In this document: piece after piece, positions 1 through 12,600 of the stretch
How the letters are laid out: the number at the start of each line of letters is the position of its first letter
How positions within the stretch are numbered: position 1 is the stretch's first letter
Assembly (NCBI GenBank): GCA_036429605.1
Contig: CM071591.1
Location: 682,001 to 746,000 of the forward strand
Direction: 5' to 3'
DNA: 64,000 bases
Origin: Cladobotryum mycophilum
Taxonomy: Eukaryota; Ascomycota; Sordariomycetes; Hypocreales; Hypocreaceae
The notes under the pieces: model-generated
Database searches by the model: none
Told to the model about the DNA's origin: nothing
Seen by the model: the letters and a program-made list of their open reading frames with translations, nothing else
Position numbers and translations under genes: made by a program

Positions 1-1
1 A

Positions 2-1919
2 GACGTCGATTACACCTTCATGCGAGCTTTCAATGCCTTTTTCGGTATCGTCTGTATCCCAATGGCCTACTACACTGCAAAGGAGCTTCAGCTGCGTCGA
101 CCTGCTGTCTGGTTCGTTACTCTCATGGTGCTCTGTGAAAACTCGTACACAACCATCAGTCGCTTTATTCTCCTCGATTCCATGTTGCTATGCGGAACCG
201 TTGCTACTACTCTCTGCTGGGCCAAGTTTCACAACCAGCGACATAGCAGCTTCGAGCCCGAGTGGTTCTTCTGGCTTTTCATGACCGGTATCAGCATTGG
301 TTGCGTTTGCAGTGTCAAGCTCGTAGGACTCTTCGTCACTGCCCTCGTTGGCTTGTACACTATTGAGGATCTTTGGCGGAAGTTTGGCGATACTAGGGTA
401 GCAATTGTGAGTATACTCATCCCTGTTTTCGAAATTCCTGCAACTAACAAAACTATAGCCTACTCTAGCCGCTCACTTTATCACTCGTGCTGTCGGACTC
501 ATTGTTGTTCCTTTCCTCATCTACCTTCTTTCTTTTGCCCTACACTTTGCCATTCTCGACCACACTGGACCAGGTGATGCTCAGATGAGCTCCCTATTCC
601 AAGCCAACTTGAAGGGAACCGAGGTCGGAAAGAATAGTCCTTTGGAGATTGCATATGGATCTCGAGCTACCATCAAGAACATGGGATATGGAGGTGGCCT
701 GCTTCACTCGCACGTCCAGACCTACCCTGAGGGTTCAGGTCAGCAGCAGGTCACTTGCTACCATCACAAGGATTCCAACAATGATTGGTTTTTCTACCCA
801 AACCGTTACGAACCCGAGTATAAGGAGGAGGATGAAGAGCTCCGATTCATCGGCGACAAGACCGTCGTCCGTCTGGTTCACGCCCAAACTGGACGCAACC
901 TTCACTCCCACGAAATCGATGCCCCCGTTACCAAGTCTCACCGAGAAGTTTCTTCCTATGGCAACTTGACTGTTGGCGATGACAAGGACCACTGGAAGGT
1001 GGAAGTCATTCGAGACGCTGCATCTCGCGATCGCAGCAAGATTCGAACTTTGACCACAGCTTTCCGCCTAAAGCATGAGGCTCTTGGCTGCTACCTGCGA
1101 GCAGGCAACGTTAACCTTCCTCAGTGGGGTTTCAAGCAGATTGAGGTTACATGCACCAAAGAGAACAACCCCCGTGATACCTACACCCACTGGAATGTAG
1201 AGGCCCATTGGAACGAAAAGCGTGAGTTGCCTTGTCATATTTCCTTGTCATTTCGGTACTGACCCTTTATTTTAGTTCCTCCCAGTGACCCAGCTGTTTA
1301 CAAGTCGCCTTTCTTCCACGACTTCATCCACCTCAACGTTGCGATGATGACGTCCAACAATGCTCTTGTGCCAGACCCCGACAAGCAGGACGATCTCGCT
1401 TCTCATTGGTGGCAATGGCCCATCCTTCATGTCGGTCTTCGAATGTGCGGCTGGGATGACAATATTGTCAAATACTTCCTCCTCGGAAACCCCTTCGTCT
1501 ATTGGGCTTCTACGGCTTCCCTGGGCGTGGCTGGCCTCGTTGTGGTATGGTACCTCGTGCGATGGCAGCGTGGATACAAGGAGCTCAACATCAAGGAGAT
1601 TGAGCTGATTCACTACGCGGGAATCTACCCCGCCGCCGGCTGGTTTCTTCATTACCTTCCCTTTGTTATCATGGCACGTGTCACCTATGTGCATCACTAC
1701 TACCCAGCTCTCTACTTTGCCATTCTCACTCTAGGCTTCTTGGTCGACTGGTTCTTGAGGAATCGTAACCATGTCATTCAGGGTGCCGTGTATGGCGTCC
1801 TCTACAGTGTCATCATTGGCCTGTATATCTTGTTCATCCCCTTCTGCTTCGGCATGACTGGACCCAACAAGCAATACAGCTACCTGAAGTGGTTCAGCAA
1901 CTGGAGAGTCAGTGATTAA
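2..1919 (+). CDS. pmt2: Dolichyl-phosphate-mannose protein O-mannosyltransferase, PMT2 subfamily (5' end outside window)
   Basis: ER-membrane enzyme that transfers mannose from dolichyl-phosphate mannose to Ser/Thr of secretory proteins, usually as a Pmt1-Pmt2 heterodimer. Exons visible: 2-406, 459-1221 and 1276-1919, with introns 407-458 (GTGAGT...TATAG) and 1222-1275 (GTGAGT...TTTAG); the frame is kept across both. The first exon holds hydrophobic segments of the PMT domain. The central part contains the MIR repeats (for example LLHSH, NLHSHEID and the GDDKDHWKVE stretch). The last exon carries FIHLNVAMM, then several transmembrane helices with YVHHYYPALYF near the C-terminus. Assignment to the PMT2 rather than PMT1 or PMT4 branch rests on remembered similarity of the MIR and C-terminal blocks. 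The start codon lies upstream of the window. Confidence 0.9.
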
Positions 1920-2371
1920 GCGCCTTTATGGTGCCGAGGTTGGACATAGGAATGAATCGCAGCATTATCAGATGATGCGATCTTCATAATGAGGCTTTTG
2001 GGATGTTGTTGGGGGATATGACGCAGCATTTTCCGAGGTCATCATACACATTGTAAGAATCTAGGTGTGGCATGTTAACAGAGGTCTCATGAAAAATCGG
2101 GCGGAATGGCTGGAAGGAGTTTATATAAAAGAGAAAAAGGGAAAAAGCCAGCGGAAAGGCATGCCGCGTCTAATGCAAAAGGATGACATGTCTCCTGCCA
2201 TGGATAATCGCATCATTTTAGCCAGACTTAGAGCAGCCGGGCTGCCGGTGTATTATGCATCTACTATACAATCCACAATTCGTACCTCCATGAAGAAAGC
2301 ACTTGGTGATGGAGCCCATTGGGTATCATACTCAGTAATCGAATCATGTATAAATGGCCAATTCATTCTCT
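1920..2371. other. Convergent 3' intergenic stretch
   Basis: Lies between the 3' ends of the PMT gene (+) and the Rab gene (-). It should hold both 3' UTRs. I see no supported gene; the open frames here lack codon structure or recognisable domains. Confidence 0.6.
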
Positions 2372-3109
2372 TCAGCAGCATCCGCCGCCGGACTTGTTTG
2401 AGTCAGTCAACCTCACCTGCCGGTTCCCGCCCGCACTTGGGCCCTTGACTCCTGACCTCCTGTCGTTTAAATCATACTTACCGGCCTGGATGTTTTGGTA
2501 TATCCTCTCAGCGACTCTCATAAAGGCATTCTCCACATTCTCGCCGCTCTTGGCGCTGGTCTCGACGTATTCCATGATTCCGTTTCTCCTAGCCCATTCT
2601 TCCGCCTCTTCCTTTGTGACCTCCCTCTTGTTTTCCGCCTGCTGCGTCAGGTCTGCCTTGTTGCCCACCAAGATGATGACAATGTCGGGCTCTGCAATTT
2701 GCCGCAGGTCGTTCAGCCAGTCTGTAACGTGTTGAAATGTAGATTTTCGCGATAAATCAAAGACCAGCAGCGCACCGCTGGCGCCGCGGAAGTAGGACCT
2801 CGTAACGGATTTGTACGTTTCCTGGCCGGCTGTGTCCCAAAGGCTGAGCTTCATGTGCTTCTGGGGGACGTTGCTCGTGTCGAGGGGCGGTTCAGGGAGA
2901 CCATCGGGACCGCTGGAGGGAGGAGAGAAGGGCTTTGTGTAGGGCGGGCCGACGGGGACGATGCGCGAGCCAAACTCGACACCAATGGTGACGTCGTGGT
3001 GGGCGGAGAAGCGGCCTTCACAGAGGCGGATGGTAAGACTAGACTTGCCGCATCCTGAGTCGCCGATACAGACTAGCTTGGCGATGTAGTCCCACGGTGT
3101 TGATGACAT
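2372..3109 (-). CDS. Rab-family small GTPase, Rab4-like
   Basis: Membrane-anchored GTPase, probably in endosomal recycling (inferred from Rab4 relatives). Single exon, 245 aa. The P-loop is at about residues 16-24 (GDSGCGKSS), the switch I effector region contains TIGVEFG (about 43-49), and DTAGQE, NKADL and the ETSAK box follow in order. The C-terminus ends in CC for geranylgeranylation. An extra proline-rich segment of about 25 residues sits between switch I and DTAGQE. I believe this is shared by fungal Rab4 proteins, so it is not read as an intron. A GTAAGT near the 3' end lies inside a conserved coding stretch and is not used as a donor. Sure of Rab; moderately sure of the Rab4 branch. 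Confidence 0.9.
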   Translation of the reverse strand: MSSTPWDYIAKLVCIGDSGCGKSSLTIRLCEGRFSAHHDVTIGVEFGSRIVPVGPPYTKPFSPPSSGPDGLPEPPLDTSNVPQKHMKLSLWDTAGQETYKSVTRSYFRGASGALLVFDLSRKSTFQHVTDWLNDLRQIAEPDIVIILVGNKADLTQQAENKREVTKEEAEEWARRNGIMEYVETSAKSGENVENAFMRVAERIYQNIQAGKYDLNDRRSGVKGPSAGGNRQVRLTDSNKSGGGCC

Positions 3110-4701
3110 GGGAATGGTTGCTATTAGATGGCGGGAGTTGGGAGAATTGGAGTGGGAACGAGGTGGGTTGGGTTGGACAAGAGGAGGGAGCTTGGAGTGG
3201 TTGAAGCTTCAACTAAGCTTGCGGGTTGCTGATCTTTGGTCGTGGGTTCGATCTGCGATAAGAAAAAAGGCACGTGCACAAAGGGATAAAGATGGTTGTA
3301 TTAGAGACAAGACAGAAAGAGAGACGGAGGAACAAGATCTTAACAATGTTATTGGTATGCGCAGCCAACAAGGAAAGGGACAACGTGATTTAGAAAATAT
3401 TGTACAGGACAGAGTTGGGACAGTGATAAGCTGTGAGGTCAAGGTAGGCTGTGGTTGCAGGTGACCAATATGGATGACGGTTATTATGGCGAGCCGTCAC
3501 GGGCTAGACGAAGAATGCCCTGTTCATCCGCTGTGTGACCCTTGCAAGCCTTCTGTAGCGTCGCTAACTTTGGGCGTAGAAGTCTACAAGGGACGGAGTA
3601 TGTGCTATGGAAGGCATGGGGGAATACTCCAATTTGTGACCCCATGGATGGGATTTGCTGCTAAAGGACAAGGTACTGGACTAAACTACTAGGTATACCC
3701 GGTAGAAGCACTGATTGCAAGCTGGGGGCTGGTAGTTTGCCTTTATCAGTGACGCAAGAGCGATAACGAAATGACGCGCGACAAACAACAATGATACGAT
3801 TGCCTTTCAGCTTGTACGGAGTAACACAAAAGGCACACAGGTACTATGTCTCCTGAGTAACGAATGAGAAAGGGAAGAAGAAGAACAGAAAGAAAGAAAG
3901 AAAAAATCGTGCCCTTCAGGTTTCACATGTCGAAAGGAGATATGCAAGAAATCTTGGCAGAGAGTCTGTCCCTTGCGGACACCGCTTTGCCGAATCGATT
4001 CGATGACTACATGTGCTGCTGCTCAAAGGGATAATGATGGATAACATGTCTTTGAAGGTGTATCAGATATGGGGCCCTGGATGGCTGGGATCAATCAAAT
4101 GATGGGGTAGCCTGCTATGGAGTCCTCTGTTAGGCGGGTTCCTGGTCGCCGATGTACCCGCCTAAAGTGCATTAGCACAGAGACCCCCAAAGGACCCTGT
4201 TAGTGAGCGGCTGCCTGTGGTAGCGTCACCTGTGACGCCTAAAAGCTTGAGTGCCTTGAGGGCGCTGACCGCCAGCCGGGGGGGATTTGGACTTAATCAA
4301 TCACTGGGTCGCTATCAATGTAATGGTCACTTCAGTGTCAAACCGACTCATCCGCCTTAGTGTCGCCTGACCAAACCTACGTCCGCAACTCTTACTTTTG
4401 AACCTTGACCTTTGTTTCCACCCTCACAAAACCTTCTTTTTTTTCTTCCTCCACCGAAAACGCGTTCAATAGTTTATCGTTTCTTTTGTTCATCCTCGTT
4501 ACGAAATCGGGACGGTAGCCCTAGGTGGAGCATCTTACACCCTTCTCTTTTCCGTCCCCCATTTGCTACGCTTCATCCCGACGCTGTTACAATAGATCCC
4601 TATCGGATCTCTGCTCCGATCACTCTTATTTATACAAGCTTCAGCTAGGGAGGTGACTGCGCCAGCCTCCGAGTGAGGGGGCGGTTGGTGAAAGGGGCAC
4701 A
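3110..4701. other. Divergent promoter region, no gene seen
   Basis: 1.6 kb between the divergent Rab and Pns1-like genes. It contains purine-rich (3870-3905) and pyrimidine-rich (4430-4500) tracts typical of fungal promoters. Open frames are short and unconvincing. Confidence 0.55.
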
Positions 4702-7051
4702 ATGTTTTCTGAATGTGCGTGCAGTGTTTGTCTCCCATTTGTCGGATCGATATTAATAGTGCTTGCTTTACAGATGCGTCGAGATTTCTAGCCCAGTCTC
4801 AGTCGAGGCTGTCCAACTTTGGGCAACAAGATAACGACAACCCGCCACGACAATCGGACTGGTCATCACGGCCTACGCGAAACTACCGAGAGGGTGGCCG
4901 GGGGCTGCGCCAAACAGATCGTTTCTTTCAAGGGGATATGGTGCGAGCCCGTATCAGCAAAATGGAGCCGGCTCACGGTTTGGGCAGCTCGCGTTTGCGT
5001 CACGGATATCTGCTGCACAGGATGCCCCGCTATTCCACAGCACGCTTGACGAGTTCCGAGAGGAGGACGACGAAGAGGAGCGGGATCGAGAGGCCGCTGA
5101 CCTCTTTGCGCTGCAGCGATCTCGGAGGGTAGCTGCTGCAAGTAAGCTTGCCGAGAGTGTCGAGTCGGACGCCAATAGTCGAGGGTCCCTTGGCGATAGC
5201 TCGGCGCATTATGATCATCCATACCGGGAGCGAGGCATGGGGAGAGGCATCAAGAGCAGTTGGAATGGTACAAGAAGCGCACATCAGTCACGCATCGTAA
5301 AGGATACCGTTCTAGAGGAGACGGAAAGCCAGCATGATGAAGATGATGGGGCCAGCGATCGCAGCACAAGTAATAAGGGAAAGATGGTTGACGTTCATTT
5401 GGATTCCCAAGAAGACGGCGACGATGACCCGCCCGACTCGTTGTTAGGGGATGCAGTCGATAATAGCCCCCCAGCCTTTCAGCGATTCCAAGGTCAATCA
5501 GAACGGACACCATTCCTGAAGGACTCGACAATGAGCGAGGCCGAGTCGAGCGGTGTAAGGGAGTCGCAGCCCAACGAAGATGCACCACAACACGCCGGGT
5601 TTTCGCCTGTTGAAGGAGAAATATTCCGGCACGATCCCTTTTTCGCCTGGATCTTCTTGATTTGTCTTGCCGGAATGATGTCCACGTTTGTTCTCGTATG
5701 GCTGCACACTGGCCCAAAGAAGAGCCCTGTTGGCGACACCATTTACTTGACGCTGCAAAAGTCATTCAACATGTTGGCAATCGATACTGTAGTGGCTGTG
5801 TTTGTCTCTTTCATCTGGTTAGCAGCATTGCGGTCGTTCGTCCGGCCGCTTGTCAGCGTCATCCTGATAGCAGTCCCCGTCATCATGTTTTCGTTTTCGA
5901 TTTACTCGTTTACAGCATCCTTCAAGGGGCGGACGCATGGGCATAGCTTCCAAGATAGCATTATGCGCTGGACATCGCTTATCCCTGCAGCATCCTGTTT
6001 TTTGTGGGTGTGGATGGTAGTGAAGGGTCGCAGGGCGATTCAATCGGCGATTGAGATTTTGCAATTCTCATCCAAGATCTTGGCACAGAACCCTGGTCTG
6101 CTCCTGGTAGGATTTGGCTGTCTCGCCCTGATCGTGGTCTGGACGTGGGCATGGCTGGCCATGTTTACTCGAGTGTTTATGGGAGGTTACTTCTCCAAGT
6201 CTCTGGTCAGATTCGTTATTCGCTTTTCCAGCTGGTGGCTTGGCGCAGCATTCGTATTCATGTACATGTGGACGCTCTCAGTGATTAATGCCGTTCACCG
6301 CGCAACGACAGCGGCGACTGTCTCTCAGTGGTATTTTCATCGCAATGCCGGGCCTGCTGTGTCTTCAAAAGAGATTGTCTCGGCAGCACTTGGTCATGGT
6401 TTGACGGCAATTTTCGGCAGTATTTGCCAGTCGACATTGTTATCCCTCTTGATTCGGGCTCCTCTCATCTTCCTACCCCGGAGAATTGGAGCCATCATCA
6501 CTAACATTGCTTCATTCTGGATACCAACGCCGGTTGTTGCTTTGACCAACCCCCTAACAATTACATTTGCTGCCATTCACTCGCAAGGATTAGCTACATC
6601 AGCCAGAGGTCTCGATCAGATGGACTTTGTTTCTCCCGCCATCCCTACAACAACGCTTACACCTAGGGCTCTGCGTCTTCGTGGACAGGCTAACGGGCTA
6701 CTTCCCTACCGGCTCGCCAAGCTACTCCTGGTTGCCACTCGATTCATCATGGCAACTGGTCTTGGCTTTGCGGGGTGGGTAATCACCGCCAAGCAACTTC
6801 GAATTCAACTGCCGGATGGCGCGGGGGTGCGAGGTTCGGCATATGCGTACGTTGTGGGTATTATGGCTAGTTTCATTGGATATTCCGTTATGGGCGCAAT
6901 GGAGGGTATTCTCAGCGGCATCGTGGATGCAGTATTGATTTGTTACGGCAGCGAGCGGCGTATGGAAAGGGGTCACGGGCGGTTCTGCCTCGAGGCGGCA
7001 CATCTCTTTGGCGAGAGACGAGCAAGCCGAGAGGATGAAGGGTATCGTTGA
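4702..7051 (+). CDS. pns1: Pns1/CTL choline-transporter-like plasma-membrane protein, with one apparent frameshift
   Basis: Multi-pass protein of the choline-transporter-like family (yeast Pns1); its substrate in fungi is not settled. Exon 1 is 4702-4714 (MFSE plus one base), intron 4715-4773 (GTGCGT...TTACAG), exon 2 4774-7051. The start was chosen because it gives MFSEYASRFLAQSQSRLSN, the N-terminus I recall for relatives. Reading switches frame at the G run 4900-4904: one extra G gives GRGAAPNRSFLSRGYGA and a continuous 763-aa protein; without it the conserved cytosolic acidic region (EFREEDDEEERDRE) is out of frame. An acidic hydrophilic N-terminal half is followed by about ten transmembrane segments from residue 330 on. 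No GT-AG intron bridges the two frames without creating a stop. Most likely a one-base sequence error; otherwise translation would begin at ATG 5237. Confidence 0.82.
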
Positions 7052-7582
7052 TGACTTACTTGAACATTTTTAACGGTCTTTGTCTACTGGAGACATTTAT
7101 GTGGTTTCTGGGTGTGGGTTTCTGGGTGTGGGAAGGGAGATGATAGATTGGTAGAGGTGTTGGATTCAGGACTTTGAAAAGTCGAGATTCCCCTGGGGGG
7201 TTGAGGTAATGAGGGTCTAACTGTGTCTTTCTGGCGCATGATGTATTTACGATTCAGCGGATCTGCTATTATTTCCTTTATCATTAAATGGAATTATTAT
7301 TCCTTGTTTACATGCTAGGATGAGATTGCCGATAAAGCATGGAAGGGTATTGGAGTCTGCATCCAACCTTTCCACATATCCTCTCTCTCTCACACACACA
7401 CACAAGACACAGCCCAATGAATGAATCCAGGGATATCTACCATCAGAGAGACAAACCTGGCAACAGTCTTGCGCAAGACAAAAACGCACATGATAAGGAG
7501 AAGAAGGCGATGGCGATTTTATCTCCAGCTATAGTATTCCTATATATATAAGAATAAAGCAAGTATATTCCAAGATCGGTTA
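7052..7582. other. Intergenic, simple repeats only
   Basis: Follows the Pns1-like gene. It contains a CT/CA simple repeat at about 7381-7404 and an AT-rich tail. No gene supported. Confidence 0.5.
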
Positions 7583-7683
7583 GACACTTTGGCCGAGTGG
7601 TTAAGGCGATGCCCTGCTATCAATCCAATTGGTATCTTCAGGCATTGTGTTCGCACGCGCAGGTTCGAATCCTGCAGGTGTCG
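7583..7683 (+). tRNA. tRNA-Ser(GCT) with a 20-nt intron
   Basis: Acceptor arms GACACTT (7583-7589) and AGGTGTC (7676-7682) pair over seven positions, one of them G-U, with discriminator G 7683. The D-arm GGCCGAGTGGTTAAGGC is present. The anticodon stem ATGCC/GGCAT encloses loop C-T-GCT-A, with anticodon GCT at 7616-7618. An intron of about 20 nt (7620-7639) interrupts the loop one base after the anticodon, the standard eukaryotic position. The long variable arm and the T-arm GCAGG TTCGAAT CCTGC fit a class II serine tRNA. Confidence 0.95.
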
Positions 7684-7694
7684 TTTCTTTTTTT
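7684..7694 (+). terminator. RNA polymerase III terminator of tRNA-Ser
   Basis: TTTC followed by seven T directly after the tRNA, the usual Pol III stop signal. Confidence 0.8.
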
Positions 7695-7984
7695 GTGTGT
7701 TTTTCTTCAGTATTTCCTTATTATATGTAGGCTAATAGCTTTAGTTTATGTGTATAATTCTATTTCTACTTAACGCTTCTTCTATTGATTTAGATGCTAT
7801 TAGTTTACTAACATTGTAGACGTAGGTTTCTTTTTGTTAAATAACATCCTATTCCAAGAACTCTAAACAAACAATAATAACACATGACGTTTCTAACAAT
7901 TTATTACCCCGCTTAATATTCCGATGGTGACGTTGGACATCTGGGGAAGCTTCTTACTATCAATCATCTTTTCATCCTATTACC
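7695..7984. other. AT-rich spacer
   Basis: AT-rich sequence between tRNA-Ser and the BTB gene, with no supported gene or inverted repeat. Confidence 0.5.
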
Positions 7985-9147
7985 ATGACGACGAATATTT
8001 ACGCATTTGATCCAAACGGAGATACCCTTCTCACCCTCCGCAATTCAGACAAAGCGTTTGCAGTAGAGAGCCCGTTGAAGCGTTGGCCTAAAGCTCTGCC
8101 CAAGTATTGGACAAAAGATATAGAGGAGAATGAAGGGCAGTTAGGAGAGAGCCCCAAGACTACCCATTACCACTGCCCGGAAACTCAACTACGCCTCTCT
8201 TCAAAACACCTATCGCTGGCATCTTCATATTTCCATAAATTAACAACTAATGACTGGAGGGAGACAAAGGCCGAGAACGGCTATTCTTTCACCGTATCGG
8301 CCGAGGGGTGGGACAATGAAGCGCTGCGCATCGTGATGTGTATCATTCACGGCCAGACGACGGAACTGCCGCGGGTAGTCAGCCTCGAGAAGCTTGCCAA
8401 GATAGCCGTCATCGTCGACTACTACAAGTGCCACGGGGCTGTGGACTTCTTTGCGAAAACATGGATCTGCAACTTGTATGATTTTCCGACTTCCTACGGG
8501 AGAAATCTACTGCTTCGGCTGCTCATATCCTGGGTATTTTCGGAGGCAGATACATTCCAAAGGTTGACAGAAATCATTATACGCGAGAGCAGAGGTCCAA
8601 TTCACTCGCTGGGTCTGCCGATACCAGAGGATGTCATCGGTTAGTTTTCCCAAAGAAAGGTATTACTGTCCATTGACACCATTGACCCCTAGATGCCCTT
8701 GAAACAAAGCGACAGACTATTGTCTCCGGTGTCATTTCCGGCCTTCACAATCTAAAAATCCGGCTCTGCGGGACCTATGAAGAATGTTCATTCCAGTGCT
8801 CTTCAATCTCGCTGGGTGCTCTTGTGAAAGGCATGGCCGCCATGCGTCTGATCGACCGGCCCCCGAAGCCACCGTACGAGGGCTACAGCTTCATGGCAAT
8901 AAAAGAGGCCGTCTGCGACATCCAAGCACCGAACTACCACCAAATGGACCACGACACGTACAAGATATCGAGATCCGAAGTCCTCGACAGTTATGATTCG
9001 GAATTTGACCCTCACAGCTGCTTTCTTTCGGCTAAGCTTAAGCCGATTATTGATACGCAATCGGAAAAGGTGAGTGGGCTAGACTTGGAGGATTTTATCA
9101 ATCAAGACCAGAGAATAAGCTATTCACTGCTTCTTCCGGCGCCGTAA
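7985..9147 (+). CDS. Fungal BTB/POZ-type protein of unknown function
   Basis: Exon 1 is 7985-8639, intron 8640-8692 (GTTAGT...CATTGACCCCTAG), exon 2 8693-9147, giving 369 aa. The segment after HYHCPETQLRLSSKHLSLASSYFHKL, then WDNEALRIVMCIIHGQ and LEKLAKIAVIVDYYKC, has the layout of the small BTB/POZ-like proteins that are numerous in Sordariomycetes. There the strand-helix pairs form the BTB core and the rest has no known fold. No BACK, Kelch or zinc-finger partner is visible. Likely a protein-interaction adaptor; the specific role is unknown. The intron was accepted because it restores frame and adds a plausible C-terminal half. Confidence 0.8.
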
Positions 9148-9633
9148 GGAAGGAAGAGACCAACTGCTCGGCACAATGCCCTTTGTAGTTACATTTCGGC
9201 GCCAATAAATAGCAACAACCCCTTTTCATGGATATTAACATAACAGGCCGAAGCGCTTCACGGTATACACGGCAATATTTATAAATGCCCGATCTTAATG
9301 TACTTGCAATAAGTTATTTGATCACTACTGTGATAGCGAAGGGAAACACGCTAAAAGAACATCATCACAAGGGGTAATGGTATGATAATAGAGGGCATCG
9401 TATTAGTAGCAAGCTAGCATAAGTCATTGGCCAACGCTTGCCCAAACCATCCGTCTCCCAGTGTTCAATACATTATCTTTGTAGGGATATGGATATTGAT
9501 CAGCTGGTTATTCCACATACCCCTTAAACCCCCACGATATACACCCATTAGAATGGTTCACCTTTCAACACCATAGTCGTTTCGGTATATACGATATTGC
9601 ATTTACATTTATTCTATCATCTAACTATTTTCA
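9148..9633. other. Convergent intergenic stretch
   Basis: Holds the 3' UTRs of the BTB (+) and WD40 (-) genes. No gene seen. Confidence 0.55.
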
Positions 9634-12600
9634 TCAAGCATCATCTTCCAGCACCTCCTCATATCTAAACCCCCAATCCTCGTCATCATCCACACGCAGC
9701 TCCGCCCCCGCCCTCAAGAGACTTTCAAGCTCCCCATCTTCCAGCATGGATACATCAAAGTCCAGCCCCTTGTTTGTCTCGTGCCGAAACGTTAGAGACT
9801 TGTCTGGTAGACCGGGCGTTCTGAGTCGGCGCAGTGAACGGGATCGTGTCCCCCGACTGGAGGCTATGCTCTCGCGCTGCTGGCGTTCATAGCTGGGGAG
9901 GAGTGGTGCGGTAGGGTCGTTGTTGAGGTGGGCGTCGAAGCGGAAGAGGTTGGTAGAGATATAGTTGGGCCCTTGAATGGCGCCAATAACCGGGTTGGGG
10001 TGTAAGAGAAGCTGTTTAGTATCAAGATATGTTGACCTAGCAATGGCAGCTATAGAGGTATCGGCATCATCGACGTCCATGGCGTCCCTATCCGTATCAC
10101 GTTCCGGTGGCGGCGGTTCCGGGTGACTTATATAGGGAATCGGGCGGCGGATTCTTCGCCCACTTAGAGGCAGAGTCGTGTAATGCTTCTCCGAGGCATC
10201 CCTTTTGTCCAGAGAAAACACAAACACGCGACCAGTCGCATCACCGATAACTAGCTTTGACGAATCTGGCGAGAACGCACCGCATGATATGGGGCCAGGG
10301 GCGACCACCAAGTCCCTCACAAAAGGCTTGCGTTGGTTGCGTACATTCCACACCTTCACGACCCCATCGCTGGAACCGGTGTAGAATCGATCAGGGGTGA
10401 TCCCCCAGGCCGTAAACTTCACACCCGTGTCTTCCTTCTCACGATCCTCATGAAAATCATCCACCGGATGTCCATGTTTCAACACGTGAATAGGCTTATC
10501 CCCCTGAGCGGTATCCCAGACGTACACGTTTCCGTCTGTACAGCCCGCAGTAACGTATGCATGACGCGGCGAGTTGGGCATAAAAGTCAACTCGTTGATA
10601 TCAGCCGCGTAGCAGTCAAGATTTTGATATTCTTGATACCCACCGTCCTGGCGGTTGTTATCACGCCGGAACAAGTGGATCTGGGTGCGTACTCCGTAGT
10701 CGACCTTCAGACCGACAGGCGTGGTTGCAGCAACGAAGCACGGCAAGGTAGGATGCCAGACGATTTCGAAGAAGTTGGAGGTCGTGGCAGTAGTGACAGA
10801 GAGTCGGCAGCCCTTATCTGCGTCCCATAGGGTAACTTCGCCGGAGCCGCGTTTATCCTCGGGAATATCGTGATCATCGCCAGTCAAGGATCGCGGAGAA
10901 TACCCCACAGCTAGAATATTATGTGTTCCAGGGCTTCGACCCCATTGCATAGTCGCCGGGAAGTACGCCCACTTATCGGAGCCATCAGCATCTGTCCTAG
11001 AACAGGAAAAGGAGACGTAAGGACTGTTTGCGATATCATCCCTTTTTACAGTGTATATCCGCACAGCCTCGGATGGAACATCGGCAGCGGTGGCCACTCT
11101 TCCAGAACCATCCTTTGTAACAGAGACAAAGTTGACGTTGCCCTCCAAGTGCCAGGTGGCCAAGGCCGTCATAGACTCACCCGTCTTGCAGACTTTCCAG
11201 ACCTTAACTGTCCTGTCAAAGCCAGAGGTATAGGCCAGCTCAGAAACCGTGTCATAGTCTGAAGACACTACCGATGAGTATAGCCAAGGATCTTGACTCT
11301 GGCGCATGGCCTCTGTAGAGTTCTCCCCCTTTTCGACAATCGGTCGTGGAATTCGATGATCAGGGAACGCACGGAGCTCGCCCCGGGACGCTGAGCATAA
11401 GAGCAGATTTCCCGGCTTATTGTACTGCTGGTTATGCGTGTCCGAGTGGTTCGTAGTGCCGCATATGACGTTATTGTCCGGAACCCAGGTCGTCGTGGCA
11501 ATATCTCCGGCACAGTTGGTAAACTCGGCAATCAAGGTCAGGTCATCCTCCAGCGTCTTCCTAAACTCGTTCTGAAAGTTTTCATACCGCCTCATCTTCC
11601 CAAAGCCGCGGTTGCCTTCTATCTCGCGGGCTAGCAACAGGGAGGCCATCCGGCCCATGCGCTTACTCTCTTTCCGAACAGAATCATCCGCATTTTGCTC
11701 CAACGTCAAAATACGGCCCTGGTTAGAGTCGGTGGCGTTTCCTGCCAGAAGATCTGTGCAAAAGTTGCGCACGTCTTCGGTTGTGCGATGTGGAATCGAG
11801 TCGCCAACCAATGTAGGGATGTTATACTGATGAGAGAGTCGGGTCAGAGACTCAATGGTGCTGGGCACCTTTTCCGACAAGTATTTCGACACATTGGCAA
11901 TAATATTGGCAACCTCATCCGGAGTGAAGTCGACATGGTAGACCGTGGGTTCAGGGACCTGGAGCTTTTGAGAACGGCTTAGACTCTCCGTCCCTCTTGC
12001 AATCCTCTGTCGATCTATTGCCGTCTGATATGGCCGAGCCTGGAGTTTGAACCAAGGGTTGAGAGATGCAACATCGGGGGTATTCAATGGCCGTTTCCAC
12101 ACTAAAGGCTTGTTTCGCTGTTGAAAACAGCTCGGCCGTTTCAATATAGATGCCGGAGGGCTTACAGCTGGTCGTGGTGGAGCAGCTGTGGCAACTGCCA
12201 ACGTGCTAGAGTATAAGGTCGTATCGATGAAGCTGACATCACTCGTCAGTGCCCTGGCAGACTGCAATTGATATCTCTGTCAAAAAGGAAACCCTAGGTT
12301 AGCTCCCATTCACAAAGGGGTAGTTTGTCAGACATACTGGCAAGGAAGCCAGGTTCCTAACGATACTCTCCGCCCGCAGGGCCGCTGCCCTTTCGTCCTC
12401 CACATACAGTGCCAAATCAGACGTAGAATCGCCAATGAAGCTCGCAAGAGCCTATAAGTCCAAATTAGTTTACATGCCAAGTTTCAATGTTACACATACA
12501 ACCCCTCCTTTCAGGCTTACCTGTACGGCAATATCCTCCATCTTGTACTCCCTAGCCGAGAGGGCCTTGACAGCCCGGCTCACATGCGGAAGCACCTGGT

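Noticed and set aside
2372..2492. GTAAGT near the 3' end of the Rab gene as an intron donor
   Set aside because: The in-frame reading across it (IQAGKYDLNDRRSGVKGP) is the sequence expected for fungal Rab4 proteins and leads to the CC terminus.
4862..4917. A 56-bp GT-AG intron to explain the frame change in the Pns1-like gene
   Set aside because: It has the right length for the frame but creates a TGA at the junction, whereas one extra G in the G5 run restores a smooth family-like sequence.
10333..10830. Plus-strand open frames opposite the WD40 gene
   Set aside because: Shadow frames of a long coding exon.
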